A stretch of 64,000 nucleotides of DNA. Origin: Cardiocondyla obscurior (taxonomy: Eukaryota; Arthropoda; Insecta; Hymenoptera; Formicidae). The stretch's first letter is position 1; the number at the start of each line of letters is the position of its first letter. Both the position numbers and the translations under genes were made by a program. This document shows, one piece after another, positions 1 through 13,722 of the stretch. The stretch is taken from contig NC_091867.1 of assembly GCF_019399895.1 (NCBI RefSeq), positions 2,914,001 through 2,978,000 of the forward strand, given 5' to 3'. Under the pieces are notes generated by a model that saw only the letters and a program-made list of their open reading frames with translations, searched no databases and had not been told where the DNA came from.

Positions 1-3000
1 AACCTTGAGAGAACATCGGTACGACCCGACAACGGGTTTCCAAAGAGGAATCCTGCGTTCAAGGTCGACATAATTATTGCGAATCCGCCAGATATCGGAG
101 ACGGTTTCTGTCCGAGCGCACGAGTGACGCCGAGATTCTCATTACCCTCGCTTCCCGTTCATCAAACTTTTTAAATGATATTTGAATCCCTTAGAAACGA
201 AATTGTGATCGACTTCGTTAAGTAAGAAGTAGAGAAAATTGATGAAATTATAAACTAATCATGTACTTTGGCTCAAAGTGAAGAAATTTGCAAAAAGTTG
301 ATTAATTTAGCTTCCAAGTGGTTCGTTTATCAGACGCGCGCAGATTCGTTATGAACAAGTGTTGTGTTGAAAAACCCACGGGTCATCATCGTCGCGGCCT
401 CCGGAAAATAACGATTCGACTTTGCTTTTACGAGACGCCCCTCGTCCCTCTGCTCTCTCTTTCTCTCTCCCTCGCGCTGTTAGCGGAAAATAAAACTATA
501 AAGATTTTTTTTCTTTTTTTTTTTTTTGCACACTTTGCAGCGACCGAACAATTACCGAAGCTACGTTCAAAGCGCTTTTTACGAGAAGGAGCCGTGGCGA
601 TGTGTTTTCTGCTTTAGCCACCGTAACGTTAACGTTGAAAGTGCCCCGTATAAACGTCGGCGCGCTCTATAATCGTTATATAGATCGTCCGCGTCACGTT
701 CCTCCAAGTATATTCTATAAAACGGTAACTGGCGGGCTAAGATAGCGGGCAATCGAGAGATACGACGCGAGTTGATCGCTCGGTGATCTCATTCGCGACC
801 TCGTCACTTGGGATGCAATTACCGCGCGTGCATGCTGCATGCCAAGCCCGTCGCGCCGACCAGTTTCGCAAAACCGTCTCGGATCGGCAATTATCGATCG
901 CCGACGTAAAAATCGGCGTAAAAAGCTGGCCCGAGATTAAATTCAATTAGCAAATGCCTCACGCAATCTAGCGCTTTACAGCCGAGCACAGCCGATGATA
1001 TACATGGGGGGCGACATTCAACCGCGGTCACGAGAACAATTTAACGCTGGTCTTTGACATTCGAGCGCGGTCGGTTATATAACTCGCGTTTTATGCCGGA
1101 CAAAGAGAATATCCTTCTGTTTACGCGCGCCGTTGTTCGCGTTTCACGGTGCAAAGTTTAGCTGCGATCGTAACTCGCGGGTTCATTATATTTTCAAGCG
1201 ACACGATATACTCGCACTTATCCTTTCGACATTTAAATGCCGCGTGTACTTACAATTAGTTACTCCAGTTGCGGAATTTGTAACCGATAGCGTACATACG
1301 TGACGCAATAGTTTCCTGCTATACGTTTGACATTTCGAGTTCCTCTTTCGGTTTGATTATCGCGGGAATAAGCGCACGTTCCTACAAGTTTCCTGCGTTG
1401 CGACGAGCTAACATGATTTTTTTAATTATTAAAAATTTCTTTTCTTTATGAGGGAATAATGTTACTGGTTTCTTTACGGAATATTGGAGAATTGAGTAAT
1501 GAATGATCTTTTGAAAGGCGCGACCTCAGAACGAAAACGCTCGTCGAGGCAAGATTTAAAATTAATTACTGCTGAACGTCTCATCTCCGTGGTGTATGGG
1601 ACACCCGGTGTTATTTATTCGGTTAATAAGATAATCTACAACGAGCTCGCGATGTATTGAACGACGCGCCCCGTGTACCTGTAAATCAATTCTAAATTAA
1701 CTTTCGTCCGAGATTAATATCACCGAGATGCCAGACGGGCGGGCGCGTTCTCTTTCTCTCTCCGGCGGCGGAGCGCGACGACTGAAAAAGCGATTTGCGG
1801 CATGACAACTCGATCGTATCGATACGCAGGATTTCTCTCGGACGCACACGCATTCGCCCCACGTTTGCCATAACCCGCAAGAAAAAGCAGTCGTCTCGTA
1901 GGATCGGCGCAATATCGCCGATCCCGACGAAAAGGAAGGGAACGGGCGCGGGCGGCAAAGCCTCGGCGGAGTGAGAGACGATTTTATCTCGACGCCGTAA
2001 CTCATACCGGTTTTTCGGACGGCGAGCAGGGTGGCACGCGATTTCTTGCCAATCAGTGTGTCCCGGCAAGGGTGGGCCTCGTATTCGGAATCGATTAAAA
2101 GATAAATAAACCATCGCCGGTTTATTCTTCACATTACGTTTCAACCGCACCGAGACAATTCCCCCCTTCTCGATTCCAGTTGTTATTCAATTCCAAGTTG
2201 CGTTCGCTTCGCGGTTATCTCCTGGTTGAATATGCACACACTCTGGTGCGCACATACTGATATCATTACGAGCGCGCGAATGTGAGGGTGTACGGGAGAG
2301 ACTCTCGGCGTTGTAAAAGTGATTTTTCACATTCGTATAAAAGTAATTTAAAAAAATTTAATTTATTCGGGACGTAAATTCGGAAAAATGTCTTGCTTGT
2401 CATACTTTTTTTTTTCTTTCATATTTTTATTAGCTGCTGTTAAGAAGCTGTGTTCAAAATAAAGTGACAATTTTTAAAAACTTATAGAGATACCGTGAAT
2501 AAATATTGCGAATTTCTGGCGTAATAAATTATCTGTTTCGGTAATTACCGTCTATTGTTTACGAAATAAACTGTGAGTAAGAGTTTTAAGTTGGCGATTG
2601 TTAATATTATTTCAGCGAGGTTGCGCCACGTATTAAGTATATTTTCCCAGACGCAAAAATAACCAGTCACGACGCTTACGCGCGCACAAATATACGTACA
2701 CACGCGCACACGTACGTAGTTGCGGGAAGATTTAATCGTCGAGCATCGGCGCGGGATAGTTACATAATTGCTTGCATCCCGTGGCCAGCTCACGCGGGTC
2801 GATTCATCGACGATTTATGTTTTTGCCGAGGCGAATTCTCTCCCTCTTCGCGAACGGCTCCGTCCTAGGCGCGAGCCTTACCGCGGAAACTGTGTACGCG
2901 CACCGGTAATTGATTTTGGATTTAATTTAATTAAATGGACGTCGTGGCGCCGGCTTTCAGCGGATTCTCTTCCCCTTGTCGTTGCGGCTTAACACGCGGG

Positions 3001-4659
3001 CTCCCGATGTCCACGTTCTACGTGCATTATTACCCGCGCGATGCTAAACGCGTGTTGCGATAAAATTGCAATCTTTAGACGCGCGTCCTCGACGCGTTTT
3101 ACGCGGCTTAACGTCTCCGCGGAGGACATCCGAGGCGCAACTTGTTCCCCATTTACTTCTCGCAAGCGTAAATTTGCCGTTTTATTCCCGTCTCAACTGG
3201 TTCGCCGAGAGGCACGAGTTTTATTTTCGCGTCTCGAGGACATTAATGAATCACTTTCGCGAATACGTCTCGCGAAAAAAAAAAAAGCGGGCATCTGGGT
3301 TAAATAAATCAACAGAAAAATTTCGGAATCGCGATTCCAGCTCGTTAAGCCTTCGTTAAAATGATCGCGATTATTTCTGTACTCTTTGTAGGACGTCGAA
3401 GCGATAGAACAGAGACGCATTTCAGATTTCGATCTCGCGGACAAATGAAGATTTCTGCAAGGATCCTAATGGGCAATATAGTCCCCCACGCCGGCGATAA
3501 AAAGGGGCTTTAACGCCGTTCCGCAAAAGTCGTCAGGCAGAAAATCGATACACCGCGATTGCCGGTTGATGTTCCAAGGTGCGGTGGCGGCGAACAACGT
3601 GCTATACATATATTCCGACATCATAATGCGAGTGATAAAACGGAGAGGATCGAGATAATATGGGCGATGTGAGGCGTCGTCGTTAGCCGAGACGTGGGGG
3701 TCCAACGCGCGATTATTCTGCCGGCAACGTGCTATTATGAGCCGATCGAGATGTGTGTTTTGTCTGTCATTCGCGGATATTAATAAGCCTATTCGACCCG
3801 AATAAATTGCTATCGCAGAAATTGCAACTTCCCCTTCGTTTGGCTACGAGTGTCGCACTTATGCTACGTGTCGGTTGGTGCTTTAAAAATGCTATCGAGG
3901 GCTAGCTCTTAATACGGTGCGGTGGATATAACGTATAAACCGGAACACGTAGCCCGGTACGATTGGTGGTTTAATTACCGTTTTGTAATTGTGTCAGTAA
4001 TACGTTGTTATTTAATATAATGATTACAGATTATACCCTCCTTATTTACATATCCACCCATAGTTAAAAGAATAATTATATATTAACGTATATTATATAC
4101 GAGGCCACTACCGTACCTCTTGATCGTTTATACATAAATAGAAAACCTGTTCTTTTGAAACAAGTCCTCAGCAAGAACGAAACTCTTCCCGAATATATTA
4201 CGTGCTATGCAGATATTGTACACGATACGATTTAAACGGATGTTAATGTAAATAGCATTTATCAGTTTCGTATAGTATAATCATTGTAAAAGGATTACAT
4301 GATAATTAACGTTTTATTACTGCCTGACTGATTAATTGACATATAATTATAATGCAATCATAATATATGGGTTCTGTTATGCAATTATGTTACGTCAATT
4401 GGAATTTCACTCGAATAAACGGTTGTTTCGATTTTTTTTTATTTTTTTTATTCGTTTCGTTTGTTGCGTCAGACGACGTAACGATAAGGGGAAAAAAACG
4501 TTCGTTGAAAGTGAGTTATTTGAAGACTCGTCTCTACAACCTGACAGTATCGACATATAACGTCTGACAATTTTTTCTTAGTCAAGACACATTTAATTAA
4601 GGATTGTTTCGCTTGTACGCTTCCCCATAACGTTAACGTTATAAAAAAAATATTACTGA

Positions 4660-5308
4660 CTCACTGGTCGATGTGCAGCAGCGGAGTTATACACAGCAAC
4701 GATGATTCTGTAACAAACAGAAATAAAAATTAAATTGTAGAGATCGAAATAATATTCATTGTTTAAAAGAAATAATTTCTACGCGTTTCTAATATTTCAG
4801 ATAATCAATTAAAACAAGAAAACTTCTTTAAAATTATTAAACTCTTTTTTTTATTGGTGTTGTAACGACAAAAAGATTTTGATAAGCAGTAATAGGAAGA
4901 TATTAATTTTATGGAAATAAAAATTGATAGTTACCTTAAAGTTGCTCCGCCGATGCTAGATGTCTTTCCAAGACCTCCTCCTCCTCTCAGTGCGGGTGCC
5001 GAGCCGAGTCATCAATGTATAGGTTGAATACTATGCTGAATAATATATCATATCGAATATCACATACAAGAAAATTAAATAACCGAGCTTTCGAAATAAT
5101 GTTCACTTTAGAAGAAAAGTAATTTCTACCCGCGTAACAAAGCAACGTTAATTTAATGACAAATTATGCTCACCCTGAGGTTGCTTTATTGAAGCAAGAT
5201 GGCACTTTTCCTCCTCTTGCTTTTTTTTCTCTTTTTACGTCCGAGAATCGCGTACGCCGCTCGCTCGCCGTTCTCTGGATGCTTGATTGATCGCACGATA
5301 TGACTGCG
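4660..5308 (-). other. Exon-like units with splice signals, tandem duplication
   Basis: Read on the minus strand, three good acceptors occur in order: TTTTTTTACAG before 5308, TATTATTCAG before 5035 and TTTGTTACAG before 4707. Two donors also occur, GTGAGC after 5174 and GTAACT after 4935. They define exon-like blocks 5308-5174 (135 bp), 5035-4935 (101 bp) and one starting at 4707. The 3' half of the first block plus its intron resembles the second block plus its intron. Shared stretches are a GAGGAGGA tract, the GCAAC before the donor, and GTAGAAATTA...ATTATTTCGA inside the intron. All three frames are fairly open in the first block, so coding status is undecided. It could be an unannotated small gene, a lncRNA, or chance plus a local duplication. 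Confidence 0.3.
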
Positions 5309-5377
5309 CTGTAAAAAAATACATATAATTACTTCTGGAAATACACCGGAAATGTATTCGAGAACGCCGTTGTTAAA

Positions 5378-5560
5378 AGTTAAAGGCTGCTTCGTTCGAT
5401 TAAATCGAAGCGGGCTTGAGCCAAATTTCTGTCGACGCAGATTAACTTCAATCTCGGCTCAACTCGCTCTTTATCTCTTTCTAAATCTAATTAGAACAGA
5501 GATAAAGGGCAAGCTTAACCGAGATTGTAGTTAATCCGCATTGTAGAAGCAGCTTTTACA
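5378..5560. repeat. Foldback (inverted-repeat) element, MITE-like or hairpin RNA
   Basis: Arms 5437-5478 and 5498-5539 are reverse complements at 35 of 42 positions, around a 19-base loop. Outside them GGCTGCTTC near 5384 pairs with GAAGCAGC near 5547, separated from the inner stem by extra sequence on the left side that carries its own small GCTTCG...CGAAGC stem. Long imperfect stem, short loop and repeated terminal inverted repeats fit a small non-autonomous DNA element. A precursor of a small RNA is the alternative. No target-site duplication is clear. Confidence 0.6.
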
Positions 5561-8500
5561 CAATTATTTATCGCTCGTGCGGAGCAGGTTAAGAAAAAAA
5601 ATATAATCGTTGAATAAACGTATTAAAATTACCCGTAGAGACGCAAAAAGTGCTCAGACGTATTCTCCGTATATAGATGACCGATTGTGGAGGTGAAGTC
5701 GTCGCGGCGGGATCACTTTCTTTGTTAAATCCGACTAATTTTCGGTGTGCGCGGGAACGCTGGTTTTGCTTGCTGCGTGCTCGAATCTGTCCGATAGTAG
5801 TACGAAGGTGACCAGATAGACGGCGCGCGGTGTGCGATTGGGGACCTTAAAGTCACGTACGCCGCGCGTTCCTCCACTATTCGCTTCCGAGCAATAGAAA
5901 TAATCGTGAATATTAATTTTCATGTGTTACAAATTTTTAACTGATGAATAATTCGCGGTGTTCATCAGTTAAATTAATAACGTCCAGTTCACGTAATTAA
6001 AGCGAGAACTATTTAAATATTTTAAATTATTGTATAAAATATATTACGTTCATTTATCGAATCCGTATCATTACTGAAAATTGTTCAATGCAAAACAGTT
6101 CTTTATCTTAGAAGAAGCGAAAGTAAATTCGCGCTGTGTAATGTCGAATACATCATTAATACGAGGGTGTTTTCAAAGACGGAATCCATTGAATATTTAC
6201 GATATTATGCGCTGTTAAAAATAATTTGCTAAGAGTACACGTTCTCAAATAAAGCAAATGCAAGAGAGGATGTACGTTTTACCAGTTGTGCGCGTTCGCA
6301 CTATGAAATGATATCTATCCTCACAATTGTTCTTTCTCTTTCGAGGTTGAGTGGCATGCGGCTGCTGCAGTTTCTCGTTCGATAACGTCGTGAAAAAGTG
6401 AGAGCACTCCGCCTACTCAGGCATCTTTTATTGAATTCGCGGAACCACCGCTCGTCTTCCTCGTTCAAGCTTTATAAATGAGCCCCCGCGCCGCGAAGTT
6501 CGTAAAACGCAGCCATTATGAAGGTTCCGGTGTAGTCTTCTGGGAATTTCGCTGAAACGAGCAAATTTTATTAATGTTAATTTCACCTAAGTGCTATACG
6601 CTTATCTGGGGCGTATTACGCTGAATTATACGGACTCGCGTCCTTTTTTAATCGAGTTACGGTGATCGTGTGATGGATGCAATTATAATTTATTTCCTCG
6701 GTTATATATATATATTTTTTTTTTTTCTTTTTCTTTTTACACGCGCAACTTTTATAACGGTCCACCTGGCACTTGCGATAGATTACAGCAATATCGCGGA
6801 GAGGTCGGGGACCTCGTATTTCTAGCCGGGCAGAGTCACGTCGGTAATTTTTCCTGATGCACCTAAAAACGTCCGCTTTCAACCCCCTCCGGCTATTTAG
6901 CTGGAAATATTTATCATACCAGATGAAACATTCTCGGAGCGAGCTCCGCGCGTATCTCACGAATAATTCGGAGATAAGTCAGGGAACTTTGCAGACTCGC
7001 TTTCGTGATCAATTCATCGGCGCGTCGATTTTTCTCCGCCAGGACGACTATTTTAAACGCTACCGGAAATGTATCAGCCGCGGCTGTTTGTACGATTTCT
7101 TCCTGCGAAAAATTTACAAGCCCTAATAATTAAGTACATAAGATCTGGGCATTTGTTTTCCCAGCTTTTGCGGGTTTTCAAGTCTCAAATTACGTTTTAA
7201 AATACGTATCACTCCAACAACAGAGCGAGATGAACAATCCAGTGGGAGCGAAAATAATTCAGCGTTTCTGCTGTACTCTGCCGCCACCTCATCTCTCCCT
7301 CCGTCTCTCTCTCTCTTTCTCTCTTCTTTTCTTCTCTCTTTGAGAAAAGAATAGAGAGGAAAAAAAGAGAGAAAAAAAGAAAAGAAAAGAAAAAAGACCG
7401 CAGCGAGAAAGCGCGTTCGCAAGACCGCCAGTTAAATTCCCAACTCGCGAAATATTCGCGGTTGACGTTGGGACGAGGGAACGGAAAGTGACAAAGGGGA
7501 AGAAGGACGCGATAAATTCCAGATACGAAAATTAATGCCGCGCGGAACGATATTCCGGCGTGTGCACGGTGCAACGACGACGGCGACGGCGATGCAGTCC
7601 GCGTCGTCCGCGAATACGCACTGCATACTGAGCGGAACATTACCCGACATTATAAATGAGAATCGTAAAACATTACGGCACATCTACCTCTGTTTTTCTT
7701 CTTCTTTCTGTTTCTCGCGCGCCCGTCCCACCGCCCGTTTCGCTCCGCGTTCCTGGGGGTTTCTCCCTCGCCGCGCCGTCCGAAGATAAAATTACAACGA
7801 CCGTCGACTTCTGAATTATCGTCCCTCGTTTGTGCTTTTCACGACGGCGGCGCTGATGACGTATCTTCGACCTCTTGTCCCTCCGTGCGTTCCCCCTTCC
7901 GGCTCGATGCGCGCAGCATCCTCTCGCTTCTGCGGAAAACGAGGTCGAGCGGATGTTAATTATCGAACGGCGCTATCTAGTCGTGTGATTTATGAGAATT
8001 ACTTTCGTTCCATTCTATCTACTATATCCCGGCACTTGTATGCACTTGTATGTACGTGTGTGTACTTGTTACACCCGCGGTACACGCGCCCTAAGGATCG
8101 CAGTTTTCGTACGCGCCGTCAGGGCGCGCGCGCAACCGGCGTAACCAGCATCGGCGACATACGTATGTACGTCCAGTTCGTCTTCGATGTATTCACGACG
8201 CGAAACAATCGCACAACCTATTTGTCGAACTCGTGCCGTGTTAAAGCCTTCAATCATATTCGACGCGCTCGTATTTGTTGCGCCCCGGGAGAGAGCGGGC
8301 TGAAGTGAGCGGCGATTAACCACGGATGCTCTTGTTGCGTGCGATAATGGCTAATTGATTAATGTGTCGAGAGATCTCGAGGAAGACCGGCCGGCGACGC
8401 CATTATGGGCACACGGCGATCGAAGAAGCGGCGAGACGGGTGAGTGAATCATCCGTGATTATTCGGCAATTGAACAATCGCACGGTTAAACGCGGCTTAT

Positions 8501-11500
8501 TCAATTTTATTACACGCGGAAATTACGATTCGCGCGGACCCGGTGGCGCGCGTCTATATCGCCGGGCGTTTATCTCCGTCGAGATTATAATTCCGCCCGG
8601 CGATCGTGGATTACTCTGTTACGCCGTGACGTTTATTCTCATTAGTTTTATCTCACGCGATAGGCCGTGATGGGGAAGGCAAAGCGCGATCATTCGGGTC
8701 ACTCGTTCACGAGCGAGTGGTAATTAAGCGAGCGTCACGTAACGGCGCGGCGCCCCCTTTCGCTCCCGCGGCACTAGCCGCATAAAGCGGTTCTTTTCCC
8801 ACGGGGAAACTCTATCCTACGCGGGTGACTTATCGCGTGATGAATCGGTATCAATTTAGCCGGGCAGATGATCATCGTCTATCGATTGGATTACCAGACC
8901 GCGCGTTACGTCGCGCTCCTTTTTCCTTCCTCGCGGTATTCCCGGATCGTCGGCGTGACGCTCGACGTTACGTCGCGACGACGCCCACGTTGGCTGACGA
9001 TTGACTTTTGAAAGTGTTACGGTTCACCGAGCTTCCCGCGGGCACCTTCGGTTTTATCGCCTCTCCTTTATCGCCTTTGCGATCTATGATAATGTACCAA
9101 GACTGGGATGCATTACGCCCGTGATGCCGCGACTAGAACTACGTAATTGTCGTTCATTAAGGTACTAATTGAATATTCGGGAGCCGAGTACGCACACGCA
9201 CATCTTGGCGCGTGTCGTAATCAAGGTAAGCACCTTTTGTGTGAAATGGAGGCGGGCACGCAATTACCGCTGAGGAGTTACTAATTAATGAATTAATTAG
9301 CTGCCGGCGTCTAGTAACCTAAATATCTCCGTGACTTCGTACGCAACCCGATTCTATTTTCAGTCGCGAATTTATCGACTCATTATCACGGAATCGGCAC
9401 GCACGTTCTTCCGAAATGGAAAGCTCGGACTGTTCGCGTTGCAGTACGGTACGGAAATTATTATTTTACTTAATGATAACGATAACTCGCTGATAGTTTA
9501 TTAACGATCGCTTTTCTTTTCTTTTTCGCGCCTACAGTTTGAGGATTTAGTTAAATGTGCAATTTCACCGTCGTCTCACAATGCGACACTGCACCAAGTG
9601 TTTTCCGTAGGCGATCGCAGACGTGGAAGCTCCTTTCATTATGCCCGACAATTGCTCGAGTTCAATAATGGCGATATTAATGCGGGAACACAGCGTCGTC
9701 GATCGTAAATTAGATATTCGCATTGACGTCGACGAGCGCTCATTGTCGATCCATATTCCCGGCTTTGACGCGAGACTTTTAATAGTGGCAGAGTTTAATA
9801 ACGCGAATCCCCCCTCCTTCCCCACCTCTCTCTTTCTCTATAAAGTTTTACATTCTCATCACGGGAATGCACGCAAAATGAAAAAGCTGCGCAGTGTCGT
9901 AGCGCGAAAGTGGGTTTAAAATTAATTATCACAAAATTGCTGTTAAATCAATTGCCTCGCGTAACGCAACAATCGAGCTTTACTAATATTGTTACAACTT
10001 ATTGCAAATTCGTTGCGATAAACGCAAGTGATAGCTGGGTACGCCGTGCAGCGCGCTGCGTGTATAATCAAATTACCGCAGCTTTTATTTTGTGCCACGC
10101 TCGTCGCAGGAAATTCGTAATAACTCAACAATTGTGAGAGATTCCGATAATTGGCTCGGCCTCGCTTTAAACGGCGCGACTTTACGTAACGACGCGTTCG
10201 CCGTTCGTTTCATTCAATTATACAATATCCAGTTTGGCGTTTAGTGGAACGTTGTTGCACGTGCTCGCTGTGACGAATGGCCCGCCACTTGTTACCCGAA
10301 AAGGACGCGTATCTAGTCACTCGGTTGCCGTAGATCCGACGTTCTCTGGAAAACGTTTGCTCGCGAGCCGCGTATATTTACGTATATGCACGCACGTATG
10401 CGGGCTTAATTATCCGCGGCTGACAGGTACGTACGGCCACGACGTGTCCCCTCCCCCGCGCAATTGTCTCGAGAACCAATTTGTGAGGCAGGGAAAACGA
10501 GCTCGGTTGGTCCCGCTGTCACAATTAAAGTCGTAAAATCGCCGACTAATAGCCTTGTTACGTTAATTCAGTATAATGTCGCGCGGTAACGATAAACGCG
10601 CACGGTGCATAGGTATGCAAGAACGTTCGCGTAAGGAGGCTAAAAGGAGAACGGGGGGGGGAGGGGAGGGGACTGACATAAATTTAATTTAACGACCTCG
10701 AGGTCAGCGGCGACGCGTCGCTTGGGAGAGAAATAAGGGCCCCGCGCGCTGGAACTGATTGGAACCCCGAGATCCGGAGTTGGCGGACGTGCGCTGGCAC
10801 CCCGATGATTTACTCTTCTCGAAGTAAGACCCGTGGAGGACGTCGCGTACCCGCGATCAAGAATCACCCGGTAAGCTTCCGAGCTTTGTGCGCTCGATCG
10901 TCGGTCACGACGTGCGTGCATCGATTTACGATGTTGGAGCACGAATATTCCACATGGATATTGTGCTCCTGCAGCTCGCGGGCAATTAACGCGCGTTATT
11001 TGCGAACGCCAGATATTGGTAAATATGGAGATTTCAATATTACGCTTTCGACTAGGCTGCGTCTAATTGGTTTACGACGTCTCCGGCTAGTTTTTTTATT
11101 TCCCATTACCATTAAATTTTATCGAAGACATTCTCGTAATTGGAATCACTGTTGCAGATGTGTGTGTGAGAAACAAGAGTAATGCCTCGTTCTATAATAT
11201 TATAACTCGCTGCATTTTATTTTCCGCGTGCTAGTCCACGTGGAAAAGTATCTTCATCGCGGACGTATCGGTTTCCGGATATTTGAAAGGGTTTTGCGGT
11301 ATTAATGGTGTTTCCTGCCGACCTAATAATCCGTCCGACTATACGCGGTATAATCACCTATCGTATAAAATAATTTTATGTAAAACAGACGAAATATATT
11401 GCGTACACGACCGGCTCGTTAGGCGTGGTAATTACAGCCGGCGTGGCAGAGGTTTATTTTCCCTTTCGAGATCGTCTAATCGGGGGAGAGAAAGAGACTC

Positions 11501-13505
11501 CCGCTAAGGTTCATCCTGGCACAAGGGAACGGGTAAAAGCTATCGCATTAAAGTCGTTTCTGTCGCAGTACGGCGTCTCATTTCGCGTCCGAGAAAAAGG
11601 ATTAAATCGCGGTTTCCGCCGCCAGTCGCCGGGTCGTGATTACCTCGCGTGCAAACGGGCGGCGTGTGACGGGAAATAATGCTTGTGGAAAGCACCGGCG
11701 AAGCGTATATGCAAGCCCATGGCACTCTCCCGGTGACGAGGATTATTTAGATAGTGATGCAAACACCTTGCGTACATACCTCGCGCACGTATATACAATC
11801 GTACGATGTAACCGCAACAGCACGCTCGAAAGCGACGGCATCACGAGCGAGTATAAATATAAAAAAAAAAAAAAAAGAGAGAAAGGGGGAGAGGGATTGA
11901 ATTTTCGCACGCGATACATACACCCATAACGGATGAATTTCGACCGGGGGAAAAAAAAAACTTGATTTTTTGTTCTACATATAGCGTTGTATCGACATCC
12001 GTTGATTTTCCGTATTTTATTTGCACTCGTACCTCTTTCTCCTCGCATATTCGTCCTCGAGCTATTTTTTTTGGTGGACATCAATCAGCGTTATCTTAAA
12101 AAGAAGAAAAAAAAAACTTATTAATTCGATAGTAGCCACAATCGATTTGTAAATTATAATTCTGTATTCTTTTACGTGGGTGCTTGTCGCGACGATATCT
12201 TTGATCCGCGGCATTCTTGAGACGAGTTCACGTCACGACACACGTTTTCCCCGTTACTTTGGTTCGGCATCGTGGCAAGCGAGTGGGCGTGATTAGCCAG
12301 CGAAGTGATCATCGCTGATGAGCTCCTTGCTAGAAGGGGAATGAATAATAGGCCAGTTGGAGAAAACACGTTCTGATTGAGTTAACCGTCGGCGTGCGTA
12401 CGTCATTACATCGGCGCAGCGACTCGTCGGAGTTTGCTGGTGATGCAAGGCCAACCGCCGCGCCATCGCGAATACCATAATCTCGGCGCCGTATTTGGGT
12501 CGCTCTTAATTAACCCGCCGGGTATACCGCCTCGTCGCACGACGAATTTCTGCACGTCTCCTTTCGGCAAAAACCTGATCTGCATTTGTAACTGCTGAGT
12601 GTACACGTTAAATATTGCCAGATTTCCGAAATATAATATCCAGTATTTGCCCTCTGCGCATAATTTTCTAAATTAATTCCGTAATTCGATTAGCCTTTAC
12701 TCGATTTATTTTTAAGTTTAAAACAATCTATGTTAAGCTGTGGCGCCTTTTTTCGTCGTTATTATCCATCTGGCTATCGGCGTCCATTGCGTCGTCGGAA
12801 AAACGCCACGGCGATTAACATTTCGTGCGGCGCGCTTTAGAGATACTTGTTGTATATCAAGCGGTATCATCCTATTTACAACACGCTGGTAATGGCATCG
12901 TGTTTGCGGCCGTAAATTGTTGCGGAACGTCTCTTCCGAGCTGACAAGTAACACGGCGAAGCTCGCGCACAGCCATTACAGGCATCGGCCTGCGGCCTTC
13001 CAGCTCGGATGCGTTTTAACTCTACTCGTAGCGTCGCGCATCGATCATGAGATTCATGAGCATTGTCAATCTGAGGCCACCGACTTTCTCAGAGGCTCTT
13101 TTTTTTTCCACTCGTTTCGCGCTCTCGCCTCTCGCTCGTCCGTCTCGGATATCCGACGAAATCGGTCAGAGACAAATCGGCCCCGTTTTATGCGAAATGC
13201 GTCTCGCAAATATTAAAACGCCAATTATGAATCGTAAATGTCGCGTTCTACGTGTCGGTTGATCGGACATTGACGGAATAGTCGGGTGAATAATTGAACG
13301 AAAGAATACTTGATGATTTTTCACAATAATTTCGACGATACTCTAAGACGAGGCCAGGTATCACGATTTCTCTAATCCTCGAGAGAATATTGAAAGAGAC
13401 TTTCGTCATGTGCTCGAAATAATTCAAAGTTAGCTCGTTAGTCTCATCACACCGGCTGCGATACGATCAGGCGAATAACGAGCGTCGTACACGTTCTTGT
13501 TTCAG

Positions 13506-13722
13506 GTTGCGACACGACCTTGGAGCCCGGATCAAGGCAAGACGCGGGAGATGACCAAGCTCTGCAACCATAAGAGGAAACTTCTGCTGCCGGCCGCGGC
13601 CGCCAGTCCAGTTGCGTCCTGCACGCCGGCGGTCTCATCGTCGACTTTATCTTCTGGCCCGACAACGGCCTCGATTCACGCGAACGCCGACTCGCCCACG
13701 TCGTCGGATAAAACCAGAAAAG
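13506..13722 (+). CDS. sba: sba exon following the MBD
   Basis: Acceptor TTGTTTCAG precedes 13506 and donor GTAAAG follows 13722 (phase 1). The product begins VATRPWSPDQG and carries EMTKLCNHKRKLLL. This matches the short motif that follows the MBD in MBD5 and MBD6, where TKLC.H.RK is conserved. A Ser/Thr/Ala-rich linker follows. The exon opens in frame without a start codon, so at least one coding exon, including the MBD, lies upstream. I looked for a CKCGL-type MBD core in 1-13505 and did not see one. Confidence 0.85.

Larger units (their letters stand above)
1..13505. other. Long CpG-rich non-coding stretch, probably sba 5' intron
   Basis: I find no coding exon I can name here on either strand. 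Open frames exist but lack recognisable domains, overlap each other on both strands and are expected in CpG-rich DNA. The first sba exon in the window begins at 13506 with an open reading frame and a splice acceptor, so its upstream exons must lie to the left. The simplest reading is that this is the interior of a long intron, perhaps with intergenic DNA. CpG dinucleotides are very frequent, for example 8680-8960. Structures worth noting are a foldback element (5378-5560), a duplicated exon-like unit (4660-5310) and AACGTTAACGTT palindromes at 625 and 4629. Confidence 0.6.

Noticed and set aside
1692..2150. 152-codon minus-strand open frame, overlapped by a second 102-codon frame
   Set aside because: No recognisable domain, two overlapping frames on the same strand, CpG-rich composition; expected by chance.
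6300..6560. Minus-strand exon-like stretch after a good acceptor (TTTCAG before 6551)
   Set aside because: Frames stop within 25-37 codons and no convincing donor links it to the blocks at 4660-5308.
7209..7640. 143-codon minus-strand open frame
   Set aside because: Its middle is translated from a GA/CT simple repeat (Phe/Ser/Leu and Lys/Glu/Arg runs); no family similarity seen.
9565..9919. Open frames on both strands with protein-like composition
   Set aside because: Mutually overlapping on opposite strands, starting at a non-ATG codon or with no splice context; no domain.
1..13505. Search for the missing MBD exons of sba inside the window
   Set aside because: No CKCGL-type core or GW...SP motif found in the plus-strand frames read by eye; the exons are probably upstream, but this was not an exhaustive search.
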